DNA of 13,234 nucleotides from Devosia equisanguinis. GTDB taxonomy: Bacteria; Pseudomonadota; Alphaproteobacteria; Rhizobiales; Devosiaceae. The notes below the pieces were generated by a model, which did not search any database, was not told the DNA's origin, and saw nothing but the letters and a program-made list of their open reading frames with translations. The DNA is taken from the NCBI GenBank assembly GCA_945888565.1, contig CAMDAL010000074.1, positions 1 to 13,234 on the forward strand, given 5' to 3'. Shown piece by piece: positions 1 through 7,573 of this stretch. Position 1 is the stretch's first letter; each line of letters begins with the position of its first letter. Position numbers and translations under genes: made by a program.

Positions 1-214
1 GCTCGTAGAGGAACTTGGCGATCGGCGAGTTGTCGCCGAGGGGGGTGAGCAGTTCGATCTTGGTGTTCGCGAGCTCGATGAACACCACGGTGACGCCGTG
101 CTCTGGCAGCGGCTGCGGCGCGTGGACGTGCGCGCCGAGCTGATCGCGATATTTCGCTGCTGCTGCAAGGAGATCGGGGACGGCGATGGCAATGTGATTC
201 AAGCGGCCGATCAT
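1..214 (-). CDS. mce: Methylmalonyl-CoA epimerase, N-terminal part (runs off the left edge)
   Basis: This enzyme interconverts (2S)- and (2R)-methylmalonyl-CoA, linking propionyl-CoA carboxylase to methylmalonyl-CoA mutase in the cytoplasm. The 71 visible codons begin [15 protein letters not shown] and continue through [16 protein letters not shown], the N-terminal half of the glyoxalase/VOC-fold epimerase family. His7 lies where the family has a metal ligand. The family is usually about 135-150 residues, so roughly half is missing beyond the window edge. The ATG overlaps the TGA stop of the upstream mutase gene as ATGA (211-214), which indicates translational coupling and supports this start. 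Its place as the last visible gene of the propionate operon agrees with the assignment. The motif and the context are both strong. Confidence 0.93.
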   Translation of the reverse strand, partial: MIGRLNHIAIAVPDLLAAAAKYRDQLGAHVHAPQPLPEHGVTVVFIELANTKIELLTPLGDNSPIAKFLYE

Positions 215-2346
215 CGGTTGCTGAGCCTTCCCTCGATCTGGTTCAGCACCGAGAATGCGGCTTCGAGGACGTTGGTGCCGGGGCCGAAGATTTCGGCGAC
301 GCCGGATTGGCGCAGGAAATCGTAGTCCTGTTCGGGGATGACGCCGCCGACGATGACAGTGACGTCGCCGAGCCCCCTGCCCTGAAGTTCGGCGATCAGT
401 TCGGGGACGAGGGTCTTGTGGCCGGCCGCTAGCGAGGAGACGCCGACGGCATCGACCTTGAGTTCAGCGACATGGGTAGCGACTTCGCCTGCGGTTTCGA
501 ACAGGTCGCCCATGTGAACGACAAAGCCCAGGTCGGCGAAGGCGGTGGCGATGATTTTGGCGCCGCGATCATGCCCATCCTGCCCCATCTTGGCGATGAA
601 GAGCGCCGGCGGGCGCTTTTCCTTTGCTGTGAAAGCGGCAATGCGATCAGTCACTTGGGCGTATTGCGGGTCGCCGATGTAGGTTTCGGCATAGACGCCG
701 GAGATGACGCGGGTGATGGCGGCGTGGCGGCCGAACACGGTCTCGAGCGCGGCGGAGATCTCGCCAAGGGTGGCGCGGGCGCGGGCGGCTTCGATGCTGG
801 CGGCGAGCAGGTTGCCGTCGGCTTTCGCCTGATCCTGCAGGGACTTGAGGGCGGCGGCTATTGCGTCGGGGTCGCGGGTGCGGCGGAGATCGGCGAGGCG
901 GGCGACCTGCTCGTCGCGGACCTTGGCGTTGTCGATCTCGCGGATCGCAATTTGCGCTTCGTTTTCAAGCCGGTAGCGGTTGACGCCGACGATGACATCC
1001 TCGCCGCGATCGACCCGGGCCTGGCGCTGCGCGGCGGCCTTTTCGATCTCCAGCTTCGGGGTGCCGGCGGCGACGGCGGCGGTCATGCCGCCTTCGGATT
1101 CCACCTGCGCGATCAGGGCACTGGAGCGCTCGACGAGGTCGGCGGTGAGGGCTTCGATGTAGTAGGAGCCGCCGAGCGGATCGACGACGTCGGTGACGCG
1201 GCTTTCGTGCTGCAGGATCAGCTGGGTGTTGCGGGCGATGCGGGCCGAAAATTCCGTCGGCAGCGCAATGGCTTCGTCGAAAGAGTTGGTGTGGAGACTC
1301 TGGGTGCCGCCGAGCACGGCGGCGAGGCCTTCGATCGTGGTGCGGACGATGTTGTTGTAGGGGTCCTGCTCGGTCAAAGACACGCCCGATGTCTGGCAAT
1401 GGGTGCGCAACATCATGGATTTGGGGTCTTTGGCGCCCAGTTGCACCATGAACTTCTGCCACAGCGTGCGCGCCGCGCGCAGCTTCGCCACTTCGAGGAA
1501 GAAGTTCATGCCGATGCCGAAGAAGAAGCTGAGGCGTGGCGCGAAAGAATCGATGTCGAGACCGCGGGCCTGCGCCGAGCGGACATACTCGACGCCGTCG
1601 GCGATGGTGTACGCGAGCTCCTGCACCGCGGTCGCTCCCGCCTCGTGCATGTGGTAGCCGGAAATCGAGATCGAGTTGAACTTCGGCATGTGCGCGGCGG
1701 TGTAGGCGATGATGTCGCCGACGATCCGCATGCTCGGCGCGGGCGGGTAGATGTAGGTGTTGCGGACCATGAACTCCTTGAGGATGTCGTTCTGGATGGT
1801 CCCGTCGAGCTGGCTCTGCTTCACCCCCTGCTCTTCCGCGGCGACGATGAACATGGCGAGCACCGGCAGGACGGCGCCGTTCATGGTCATCGAGACCGAC
1901 ATCTGATCGAGCGGGATGCCGTCGAACAGCAGCTTCATGTCCTCGACGCTGTCGATGGCCACGCCGGCCTTGCCGACATCGCCGGTGACGCGCGGGTGGT
2001 CGCTGTCGTAGCCGCGATGGGTGGCGAGATCGAAGGCGACGCTCAGGCCTTTTTGGCCGGCGGCGAGGTTCTTGCGGTAGAAATCGTTGGATTCGCGCGC
2101 GGTGGAGAAGCCGGCATACTGGCGGATGGTCCAGGGGCGGCCGGCATACATGGTGGCGCGGACGCCTCGGGTGAACGGGGCGGCGCCGGGGAGAGACGCA
2201 GCGGCGTCGGGATCGACATCATCAGCAAAATAGGCGGGGCGGATTGGGAGATCGCCGTAGTCGCGGTTGAGCGAGTCGACGGGGGTGTCGCGGAGGTCTT
2301 TCTGGGCGAGCTTGGCCCAGTCGGCGAAGGTGGGTGACTTTGTCAT
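211..2346 (-). CDS. scpA: Methylmalonyl-CoA mutase, adenosylcobalamin-dependent, single-chain type
   Basis: The enzyme isomerises (R)-methylmalonyl-CoA to succinyl-CoA with adenosylcobalamin, feeding propionate carbon into the TCA cycle. From the ATG at 2346 it is 711 residues, close to the roughly 714 of E. coli ScpA. The N-terminal three quarters form the substrate-binding barrel. YAGFSTA (Tyr77), Arg195 in RNTYIYPP and His232 in GYHMHEAG match the Propionibacterium catalytic Tyr89, Arg207 and His244 with a constant offset of 12. The C-terminal cobalamin domain has DGHDRG (590-595, base-off His592), SSL (637-639) and VGGV (666-669). A GTG 12 bases upstream is in frame, but AGGGGA just before the ATG favours 2346. 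That ribosome site lies at the edge of a palindromic repeat. The full-length chain with both domains suggests a homodimer; no mutA-like small subunit or MeaB chaperone gene is visible. Confidence 0.97.
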   Translation of the reverse strand: MTKSPTFADWAKLAQKDLRDTPVDSLNRDYGDLPIRPAYFADDVDPDAAASLPGAAPFTRGVRATMYAGRPWTIRQYAGFSTARESNDFYRKNLAAGQKGLSVAFDLATHRGYDSDHPRVTGDVGKAGVAIDSVEDMKLLFDGIPLDQMSVSMTMNGAVLPVLAMFIVAAEEQGVKQSQLDGTIQNDILKEFMVRNTYIYPPAPSMRIVGDIIAYTAAHMPKFNSISISGYHMHEAGATAVQELAYTIADGVEYVRSAQARGLDIDSFAPRLSFFFGIGMNFFLEVAKLRAARTLWQKFMVQLGAKDPKSMMLRTHCQTSGVSLTEQDPYNNIVRTTIEGLAAVLGGTQSLHTNSFDEAIALPTEFSARIARNTQLILQHESRVTDVVDPLGGSYYIEALTADLVERSSALIAQVESEGGMTAAVAAGTPKLEIEKAAAQRQARVDRGEDVIVGVNRYRLENEAQIAIREIDNAKVRDEQVARLADLRRTRDPDAIAAALKSLQDQAKADGNLLAASIEAARARATLGEISAALETVFGRHAAITRVISGVYAETYIGDPQYAQVTDRIAAFTAKEKRPPALFIAKMGQDGHDRGAKIIATAFADLGFVVHMGDLFETAGEVATHVAELKVDAVGVSSLAAGHKTLVPELIAELQGRGLGDVTVIVGGVIPEQDYDFLRQSGVAEIFGPGTNVLEAAFSVLNQIEGRLSNR

Positions 2347-2354
2347 TCGTCCCC

Positions 2355-2401
2355 TCACCCGGCCGCTACGAGGCCACCCTCTCCCCAGAGGGGCGAGGGG
2401 A
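2355..2401. repeat. Palindromic repeat unit next to the scpA ribosome site
   Basis: This short GC-rich element sits at the scpA end of the pccA-scpA gap. It has a GGCC/GGCC mini-stem around 2361-2375, followed by a hairpin with arms CCCTCTCCCC (2377-2386) and GGGGCGAGGG (2390-2399), one mismatch, and loop AGA. Its layout (outer C-rich box, small hairpin, then a C-rich/G-rich hairpin) resembles the arms of the large inverted repeat at 2433-2622, so it is probably a related repeat. On the transcribed strand its edge supplies the AGGGGA ribosome site of scpA. Similar C-rich palindromes are, as I remember, scattered in many rhizobial genomes; I could not search for this one. Confidence 0.6.
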
Positions 2402-2432
2402 AGATGGAGCCGGCGGGTTGGTAATTGTGGCC

Positions 2433-2622
2433 TACCCCCACCCTAGCTCCGCTAGCGCGCTGGCGCTTGCAAGCTTCGCTACCCTCCCCACAAGGGGGAG
2501 GGAGACGATGGAACCGAGGCCCCGGTTGAGCTCGAACCATCCCACAAGCACTCCCTCCCCCTTGTGGGGAGGGTAGCGCAGCTTGGCCGCCGATGCGGCC
2601 TAGCGGAGCTATGGTGGGGGTA
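2433..2622. repeat. Large imperfect inverted repeat (72-bp arms) between pccA and scpA
   Basis: The arms are 2433-2504 and 2551-2622 with a 46-base spacer. By hand alignment 61 of 72 positions match. The outer block (TACCCCCACC, then TAGCTCCGCTAG) and the inner 28-base block are nearly identical, while a central 14-base block differs. The inner block of each arm is itself a hairpin: CCCTCCCC, a short ACAAG loop, then GGGGAGGG. The central block is a small hairpin in both arms but with different sequence: AGCGC/GCGCT at 2454-2467 and GGCCGC/GCGGCC at 2585-2600. This is typical of a mobile or REP-like intergenic palindrome present in two opposite copies. In the operon transcript it would form a long stem and could affect expression of the distal genes scpA and mce. 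It is not a convincing terminator because no U-tract follows. Confidence 0.85.
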
Positions 2623-2644
2623 ATCGCCGCTGCGAGGATCGTGC

Positions 2645-4612
2645 TCATACCGCCTCGAACTCCAGGATCACCTCGTCCACTGCCAGCACGGAGCCGGGCT
2701 TGACCCGGACCTTGCTGACCCGGGCACGCTTCTCGGCTTTCAGCACGTTTTCCATCTTCATGGCTTCGACGATGGCGAGGGTCTGGCCGTCTTCGACGAT
2801 GTCGCCTTCGGCAACGTCGATGCGGACGACCTGGCCGGGCATGGGGCAGAGGAGGAACTTGCTGAGGTCGGGCGGTTGCTTGATCGGCATCAGCGGCATC
2901 AGGTCGGCGACCTGGGGGAGCAGCACCTTGGCGATGAGGTCGGCGCCCTGCCAGCGGAGGCGGAAGCCGCCGGTGACGCGGTCGATCTTGACGTGGTGCA
3001 GCGCGCCATCGACGCGGGCGATGCAGAGCGACATGCCGGGCTTCCAGCCGGTCTCGACCAGCAGCTTCTTGCCGTCGGGGGCGGTGAGCCAATACTCGAT
3101 GCCATCGGCGCGGACGGCGAAGTCCCAGCGTTGGCCGGCGATCAGTACGGCGCGCGGCGTCGGGGTGCCGGGATAGAGGCGGTGATCGAGGGCGAAGGCG
3201 GAGCAGCAGGCGAGCGCCGCGAGATGCGTCAGTGATTCAACGGCCAGCGCTACGCCGTTGAAACCGCCGGGGAATTCCTCGGCGATGTAGCCGGTGGTGA
3301 TGTTGCCGGAGCGGAAGCGATCCTGCGCCATGACGGCGGAGACGAAGGGGATGTTGTTGCCGACGCCCTCGAGCTCGAACTCGTCGAGCGCATCGGCCAT
3401 GGCATCGATCGCCTCGAGCCGGGTGGGCGCCCAGGTGCAGAGTTTGGCGATCATCGGGTCGTAGAAGGTGCTGATCCGGTCGCCTTCCTGCACGCCGGTA
3501 TCGTTGCGGACGAAGGGCAGGTTTTCGGCGGGGGGGTTATAGCGGGTGAGGCGACCGATCGAAGGCAGGAAGTTGCGGTAGGGATCCTCGGCGTAGATGC
3601 GGGATTCGATGGCCCAGCCGTTGAGCGGCACCTCGGCCTGCGTCAGCGGCAGGTGTTCGCCGGCGGCGACGCGCAGCATCAGTTCGACGAGGTCGAGACC
3701 GGTGGTGAGTTCGGTGACCGGGTGTTCGACCTGCAGGCGGGTGTTCATTTCGAGGAAGTAGAAATTGCGCTCCCCATCGACGATGAACTCGGTGGTGCCG
3801 GCGGAGAAGTAGCCGACGGCTTTCGCCAGCGCCACGGCCTGCTCGCCCATCGCCTTGCGGGTCTTGGGATCGAGGAACGGCGACGGCGCCTCCTCGATGA
3901 CCTTCTGGTTGCGGCGCTGAATCGAGCACTCGCGCTCGTTGAGCCAGAGCACCTCGCCGTGCTGGTCGCCGATCAGCTGGATTTCGATGTGGCGCGGCTC
4001 GGTGACGAATTTCTCGATGAAGATGCGATCGTCGCCAAACGAGGATTGCGCCTCGGAGCGGGAGCGCTCGAAACCCTCGCGAGCTTCGGCGTCGCTGTGG
4101 GCGATGCGCATGCCCTTGCCGCCACCGCCGGCCGAGGCCTTTATCATCACCGGGTAGCCGATGGAGCGTGAAATGCTCACGGCCTCCTCGGCGTCGGCGA
4201 TCAGACCCATGTGACCGGGGACGGTGGAGACGCCGGCCGCAGCGGCGAGCTTCTTACTGGTGATCTTGTCGCCCATCGCCTCGATGGCGTTGGGCGGCGG
4301 ACCGACGAAGATGATGCCTTCCTTGGCGAGCGCGGTCGGGAAGGCGGCGTTCTCGGAGAGGAAGCCGTAGCCGGGATGCACCGCCTCGGCGCCGGTCGCC
4401 TTGCAGGCGGCAATGATCTTGTCGATCGACAGGTAGGAATCACGGGCGGCCGAGCCACCGATATGCACGGCCTCGTCGGCGAGCTTGACGTGCAGGGCCT
4501 GGGCGTCGGCGTCCGAATAGACGGCGATGGTGCGGATGCCCATGCGCTTCGCCGTGCGGATGACACGGCAGGCAATCTCGCCACGATTGGCGATGAGGAG
4601 GGAGGAGAACAT
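2645..4612 (-). CDS. pccA: Propionyl-CoA carboxylase alpha subunit (biotin carboxylase plus biotin carrier)
   Basis: PccA carboxylates its own biotin with ATP and bicarbonate and passes the carboxyl group to PccB, which makes methylmalonyl-CoA. The 655 residues show the usual order. The biotin-carboxylase N-domain opens FSSLLIANRGEIACRVIRTA. The ATP-grasp domain has the glycine-rich loop KASAGGGGKGMR (158-169), ERECSIQRRNQKVIEEAPS (227-244) and EMNTRLQVEHPVTE (288-301). A linker/BT-type region (about 470-575) precedes the C-terminal biotinyl domain with EAMKMEN (616-622), biotin on Lys619, 36 residues from the end. Length fits bacterial PccA. The start is the only ATG giving the canonical N-terminus; its ribosome site is weak, so coupling to the DUF2442 gene 22 bases upstream is plausible. 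Substrate choice (propionyl-, not acetyl- or methylcrotonyl-CoA) is inferred from the mutase and epimerase neighbours. An ATG overlapping its stop as ATGA opens a 97-codon frame through the repeats. Confidence 0.95.
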   Translation of the reverse strand: MFSSLLIANRGEIACRVIRTAKRMGIRTIAVYSDADAQALHVKLADEAVHIGGSAARDSYLSIDKIIAACKATGAEAVHPGYGFLSENAAFPTALAKEGIIFVGPPPNAIEAMGDKITSKKLAAAAGVSTVPGHMGLIADAEEAVSISRSIGYPVMIKASAGGGGKGMRIAHSDAEAREGFERSRSEAQSSFGDDRIFIEKFVTEPRHIEIQLIGDQHGEVLWLNERECSIQRRNQKVIEEAPSPFLDPKTRKAMGEQAVALAKAVGYFSAGTTEFIVDGERNFYFLEMNTRLQVEHPVTELTTGLDLVELMLRVAAGEHLPLTQAEVPLNGWAIESRIYAEDPYRNFLPSIGRLTRYNPPAENLPFVRNDTGVQEGDRISTFYDPMIAKLCTWAPTRLEAIDAMADALDEFELEGVGNNIPFVSAVMAQDRFRSGNITTGYIAEEFPGGFNGVALAVESLTHLAALACCSAFALDHRLYPGTPTPRAVLIAGQRWDFAVRADGIEYWLTAPDGKKLLVETGWKPGMSLCIARVDGALHHVKIDRVTGGFRLRWQGADLIAKVLLPQVADLMPLMPIKQPPDLSKFLLCPMPGQVVRIDVAEGDIVEDGQTLAIVEAMKMENVLKAEKRARVSKVRVKPGSVLAVDEVILEFEAV

Positions 4613-4634
4613 GCTGGACGCTTTGACCCTTGGA

Positions 4635-4913
4635 CTATTCGGCGGCTACGGCGGGCGGTTGGGCGCTCGGGTAGCGGCGGCCCTTCAGCATCCCTTCGAT
4701 GCTCAAATCCTCGTCAAGCTCCGGCCAGTGCAGGCCATACGGCGACAACTCGATCTGGTTGCGCTGCTCGGGCGTCGCCGCCATCAGAGGCGGATACCAC
4801 CACAGCGGAGTTACAAGAAGCGCCCCATCAGCGAGTTCGACCACGAGCGACGTGTCCGTACAATGCGCGCTCGTTGGCTCAAGCAGGTCGCTATCAATTT
4901 CCAAAGTGCTCAT
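4635..4913 (-). CDS. DUF2442 domain protein, partner of the adjacent DUF4160 gene
   Basis: This 92-residue protein matches the DUF2442 family pattern: VVELADGALLVTPLWWYPPL, then ATPEQRNQ, then the hallmark GLHWPELDEDLSIEGMLKGR (residues about 60-79). There is no signal peptide or membrane segment. The biochemical role is not known to me. Its start lies inside the DUF4160 gene (20-base overlap), and GGAGAGG sits just upstream of the ATG, so the two are probably made together. It ends 22 bases before pccA. DUF4160-DUF2442 pairs recur in many bacteria and have the two-small-gene layout of toxin-antitoxin modules, but I cannot confirm any such activity. It is an odd passenger inside a propionate operon. 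Confidence 0.88.
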   Translation of the reverse strand: MSTLEIDSDLLEPTSAHCTDTSLVVELADGALLVTPLWWYPPLMAATPEQRNQIELSPYGLHWPELDEDLSIEGMLKGRRYPSAQPPAVAAE

Positions 4914-5130
4914 TCCACCTCTCCAGGAACTCCTGACGGTGTGACTTTACCACATCGAGAAGTTCGTTGAGTTCCTTGTCCGTACATCGCTTGTTGCGCG
5001 CGACGGCCGTATTTTCCAACCAAACCTTGGCTTCCTTGCGGTCCTTCCGAATATGAACGTGCGGAGGCTCAGCGCTGTCGAGGCTGTAGAAGACAAACCG
5101 CCAACCCTTCCACTCGAACAGCGTCGGCAT
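4894..5130 (-). CDS. DUF4160 domain protein
   Basis: This 78-residue protein matches DUF4160: MPTLFEWKGWRFVFYS, then the signature EPPHVHIRKDRKEAKVWLE (residues about 21-39), and the C-terminal WNEHF. The conserved HxH could bind a metal or act in catalysis, but no function is established to my knowledge. The ATG at 5130 comes 7 bases after the pccB stop, with a modest GAGG ribosome site, so it is in the operon. The gene overlaps the DUF2442 gene by 20 bases. By my hand count, 4921-5130 has about 56% GC (117 of 210), against about 68% in a sampled stretch of pccB, which hints at acquisition from elsewhere. It could be one half of a toxin-antitoxin-like pair; that is inference only. Confidence 0.88.
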   Translation of the reverse strand: MPTLFEWKGWRFVFYSLDSAEPPHVHIRKDRKEAKVWLENTAVARNKRCTDKELNELLDVVKSHRQEFLERWNEHFGN

Positions 5131-5137
5131 CAGCGCC

Positions 5138-6670
5138 TCACAGCGGAATGTTCCCGTGCTTCTTCAGCGGCGCGACGGCCTTTTTCGTCTTCAGCATCTC
5201 GAACGATCTGGCGATGCGGCGGCGGGTTTCGCGGGGCATGATGACGTCGTCGATGAAGCCGCGTTCGGCGGCGACGAAGGGGTTGGCGAAGCGGGCTTCG
5301 TAGTCGGCGGTGCGCTTGGCGATCTTGTCCTTATCGGTAAGCTCGCTGCGATAGAGGATTTCGGTGGCGCCCTTGGCGCCCATGACGGCGATTTCGGCGG
5401 TGGGCCAGGCGTAGTTGACGTCTGCGCGGATGTGTTTGCTCGCCATCACGTCGTAGGCGCCGCCATAGGCCTTGCGGGTGATGACGGTGACCTTCGGAAC
5501 CGTGGCTTCGGCGTAGGCGAAGAGGAGCTTGGCGCCGTGCTTGATGATGCCGCCATATTCCTGCGCGACGCCGGGGAGGAAGCCGGGGACGTCGACGAGG
5601 GTGAGGATGGGGATCGAGAAGGCGTCGCAGAAGCGGATGAAGCGGGCGGCCTTCTTCGATGAATTGATGTCGAGGCAGCCGGCCAGCACCAGCGGCTGGT
5701 TGGCGACGACGCCGACGGTGGAGCCGTTGAGCCGGATGAAGCCGACGAGGATGTTGCCGGCGTGGGCGGCCTGGATTTCGAGGAAATCTCCCTCGTCGGC
5801 GATCTTCTCGATCACCTCGCGCATGTCGTAGGGCTGGTTGGCGTTGTCGGGGATGAGGGTGTCGAGGCTCGGCTCCTCGCGGTCGATGCTATCGTTGACG
5901 GCGACCACCGGCGGCTTGGCCAGGGCGCTGAGCGGCAGGAAATCGAACAGGCGGCGGACTTCGAGCAGGGTTTCGATGTCGTTGTCGAAGGCCGCATCGG
6001 CGACCGACGACACCTTGGTGTGGGTGCTGGCGCCGCCGAGTTCCTCGTGGGTGACGATTTCAGAGGTGACGGTTTTCACCACGTCCGGGCCGGTCACGTA
6101 CATGTAGGACGTGTCCTTCACCATGTAGATGAAGTCGGTCATGGCCGGCGAATAGACCGCGCCGCCGGCGGTGGGGCCCATCACCACCGAGATTTGCGGG
6201 ATGGCGCCCGAGGCCTGGACGTTGCGCCAGAACACTTCGGCATAGCCGCCGAGCGCCGCGACGCCCTCCTGGATGCGGGCGCCGCCCGAATCGTTGAGGC
6301 CGATGACGGGGGCGCCGTTCTGCAGCGCCAGGTCCATGATCTTGCAGATCTTCTGGGCATGCGTTTCGCTCAGCGAGCCGCCGAACACGGTGAAATCCTG
6401 CGAAAACACGTAGGTGGGTCGGCCGTTGATGGTGCCCCAGCCGGTGACGACGCCATCGCCGGGGATGATGGTCTCTTCCATGCCGAAATCCACGGCGCGG
6501 TGGGTGACGAACATGTCGTATTCCTCGAAGCTGCCGGGATCGAGCAGGACATCGAGGCGCTCGCGGGCGGTGAGCTTGCCCTTGCCGTGCTGGGCGTCGA
6601 TACGGCGCTGGCCGCCCCCGAGGCGGGCTTCGGCGCGCTTCTGGTCGAGCGCGGCGATGATCTTGTGCAT
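5138..6670 (-). CDS. pccB: Propionyl-CoA carboxylase beta subunit (carboxyltransferase)
   Basis: PccB transfers the carboxyl group from biotin on PccA to propionyl-CoA, giving (S)-methylmalonyl-CoA. The 510 residues are the normal length for this crotonase-fold family. Two carboxyltransferase halves are seen. The N-half has [13 protein letters not shown] (125-137) and the oxyanion-hole motif [12 protein letters not shown] (165-176). The C-half has VDVPGFLPG (359-367), [13 protein letters not shown] (399-411) and [15 protein letters not shown] (421-435). It opens [21 protein letters not shown], as usual for PccB, and AGGGGA lies 5 bases upstream of the ATG, so the start is secure. It is the first gene of the minus-strand operon. 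The choice of propionyl-CoA rests on overall similarity and the neighbouring mutase and epimerase. Confidence 0.96.
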   Translation of the reverse strand: MHKIIAALDQKRAEARLGGGQRRIDAQHGKGKLTARERLDVLLDPGSFEEYDMFVTHRAVDFGMEETIIPGDGVVTGWGTINGRPTYVFSQDFTVFGGSLSETHAQKICKIMDLALQNGAPVIGLNDSGGARIQEGVAALGGYAEVFWRNVQASGAIPQISVVMGPTAGGAVYSPAMTDFIYMVKDTSYMYVTGPDVVKTVTSEIVTHEELGGASTHTKVSSVADAAFDNDIETLLEVRRLFDFLPLSALAKPPVVAVNDSIDREEPSLDTLIPDNANQPYDMREVIEKIADEGDFLEIQAAHAGNILVGFIRLNGSTVGVVANQPLVLAGCLDINSSKKAARFIRFCDAFSIPILTLVDVPGFLPGVAQEYGGIIKHGAKLLFAYAEATVPKVTVITRKAYGGAYDVMASKHIRADVNYAWPTAEIAVMGAKGATEILYRSELTDKDKIAKRTADYEARFANPFVAAERGFIDDVIMPRETRRRIARSFEMLKTKKAVAPLKKHGNIPL

Positions 6671-6927
6671 TTAGTCCCCTGCCCGTTGACCGGGCCCGTG
6701 TGCTTATCGGCCGCACAATGTGATGGGCCGGACCAAAACGCAACGTCACGGACGGATGAAACCCCCGTCTTCGCCGGACGTTGATCCAGCAGGCCAGGCC
6801 GGGCTCAGCGCAGGTTAGCAAGCCTCGCCAGCGTTACCGGCAACATGGCCGACAGGGTCCGCGCGCTCATCCCGAGCAGCGGTACGAGAGAACTGGACGG
6901 CGCCGCGACGCGCCGGGAAAGTGGAAC
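6671..6927. promoter_or_regulatory. Divergent upstream region between pccB and the small hydrophilic gene
   Basis: These 257 bases should hold the promoter of the propionate operon on the minus strand and that of the small plus-strand gene. I see a short hairpin in the pccB leader: GCCCG (6681-6685), loop TTGAC, CGGGC (6691-6695). The best minus-strand promoter guess is TTGCGT, 17 bases, CATTGT (around 6714-6742), which is weak. I found no TTTGCAAA-type site of the known alphaproteobacterial propionate regulators, and no cobalamin riboswitch is evident by eye. Confidence 0.3.
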
Positions 6928-7185
6928 ATGAGCCAGAACACGCACCAGGATCAGCCGGGACAGGGCGGCAAGCAGATCGACGACAACCAGGACGAGTTCG
7001 GTCGCGACGTGAACAACCAAGAGAACCGGATCGGCGACAAGGCAACCGCGAAGCCGACCGATGACGAAGCGGAGAAGGCCGAGCGGGCGCACGAGGCGAG
7101 CCGCAAAATCGAAATGGAGCGCCAGCACAAGCGCGAAGAAGACCCCGAGCAGAAGGTCACCGGCGGATTCAACCAGAAGCATTGA
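6928..7185 (+). CDS. Small, very hydrophilic, probably disordered protein (hydrophilin-like)
   Basis: I recognise no family. The 85-residue product begins MSQNTHQDQPGQGGKQ and ends GGFNQKH. It has no Leu, Trp, Cys or Tyr, and is rich in Glu, Asp, Lys, Gln, Asn and Arg. Glycine is 7 of 85 (8%), which with the extreme hydrophilicity meets the usual definition of a hydrophilin, a class tied to desiccation and osmotic stress. Coding is supported by GC-rich third positions (about 85% by hand count) against A-rich second positions. The ATG at 6928 is chosen because the upstream in-frame stretch is arginine-rich and unlike the rest; its ribosome site (GTGGA) is weak. It is followed by a CCTCCT stretch and a strong terminator, so it seems monocistronic. 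The antisense frame has an excellent ribosome site, so some doubt remains about the coding strand. Confidence 0.65.
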   Translation: MSQNTHQDQPGQGGKQIDDNQDEFGRDVNNQENRIGDKATAKPTDDEAEKAERAHEASRKIEMERQHKREEDPEQKVTGGFNQKH

Positions 7186-7205
7186 CGTGTCCTCCTAACC
7201 AAGGC

Positions 7206-7233
7206 GAAGGCCCCGGATTGCTCCGGGGCCTTC
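7206..7233 (+). terminator. Strong terminator hairpin, possibly bidirectional
   Basis: There is a perfect 12-bp stem, GAAGGCCCCGGA (7206-7217) with TCCGGGGCCTTC (7222-7233), and a TTGC loop. The trailing sequence (TTCGTC on plus) is only mildly T-rich. It lies 20 bases after the small hydrophilic gene and 29 bases beyond the yiaAB stop on the other strand, so it can serve both convergent transcripts. Confidence 0.85.
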
Positions 7234-7262
7234 TTCGTCAGCGGGGTGATGACCGGGAGGGA

Positions 7263-7532
7263 TCAGTTGGTGCTGACGTATTCCTTGAGGATCTTCTCGT
7301 TGCGGGCAGCTTCGATCTGGCGGACGACGTCCTGCTGCATGCGGGCATCCATCCGGTACTTCACGAGGTTCACCAGGCTGCCGATCAGCAGCACGATGCC
7401 CATGCCCCAGTAACCCTTGGTGGCGAGATCGACGGGGGCCAGCCACAGCGACAGCGAGAGCAGGAAGAGCGCGGCGGCGACGGCGGCGGCGTTGAAGACG
7501 ATGTAGATCTGGTTGTTGTCGGTGGTGTTCAT
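7263..7532 (-). CDS. YiaA/YiaB two-helix inner-membrane protein
   Basis: This 89-residue protein has two predicted membrane helices (about residues 10-31 and 40-57) joined by a short loop with LATKGYWGMGIVLLIG. That resembles the repeated unit of the YiaAB two-helix family. A charged cytoplasmic tail (KYRMDARMQQDVVRQIEAARNEK) follows. The molecular function is unknown. It lies 41 bases downstream of pspA on the same strand, with AGGGA before the ATG, so it is very likely co-transcribed. The context suggests that it is the membrane partner of PspA in this lineage, a role filled by PspB/PspC in E. coli. The family call is from pattern memory and moderately sure; the membrane topology is clear. 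Confidence 0.75.
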   Translation of the reverse strand: MNTTDNNQIYIVFNAAAVAAALFLLSLSLWLAPVDLATKGYWGMGIVLLIGSLVNLVKYRMDARMQQDVVRQIEAARNEKILKEYVSTN

Positions 7533-7573
7533 TTCTTTAGTTCCCTGGATTTGAGTTTGGTTGCTGGTGAGGT

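Noticed and set aside
472..2337. A 621-codon plus-strand frame opposite the mutase
   Set aside because: It is the antisense shadow of scpA; the Gly/Asp/Val-rich product matches no family, and scpA on the other strand has all its catalytic motifs.
2433..2622. The inverted repeat as an insertion sequence or CRISPR
   Set aside because: There is no transposase gene, no target-site duplication that I could see, and only two opposite copies of the unit, not a spaced array.
3236..3262. Perfect 9-bp inverted repeat TTCAACGGC/GCCGTTGAA inside pccA
   Set aside because: It lies in the middle of an intact coding region and resembles the TetR motif only in part (its arms are too far apart). Chance is the simplest explanation.
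5762..6784. A 340-codon plus-strand frame opposite pccB
   Set aside because: It is an antisense shadow typical of GC-rich DNA, with low-complexity Gly/His/Asp/Val content, while pccB is unambiguous.
6671..6927. Cobalamin riboswitch or classical propionate-regulator site upstream of pccB
   Set aside because: I saw no B12-box-like segment and no TTTGCAAA repeats; a covariance-model search would be needed to exclude a divergent riboswitch.
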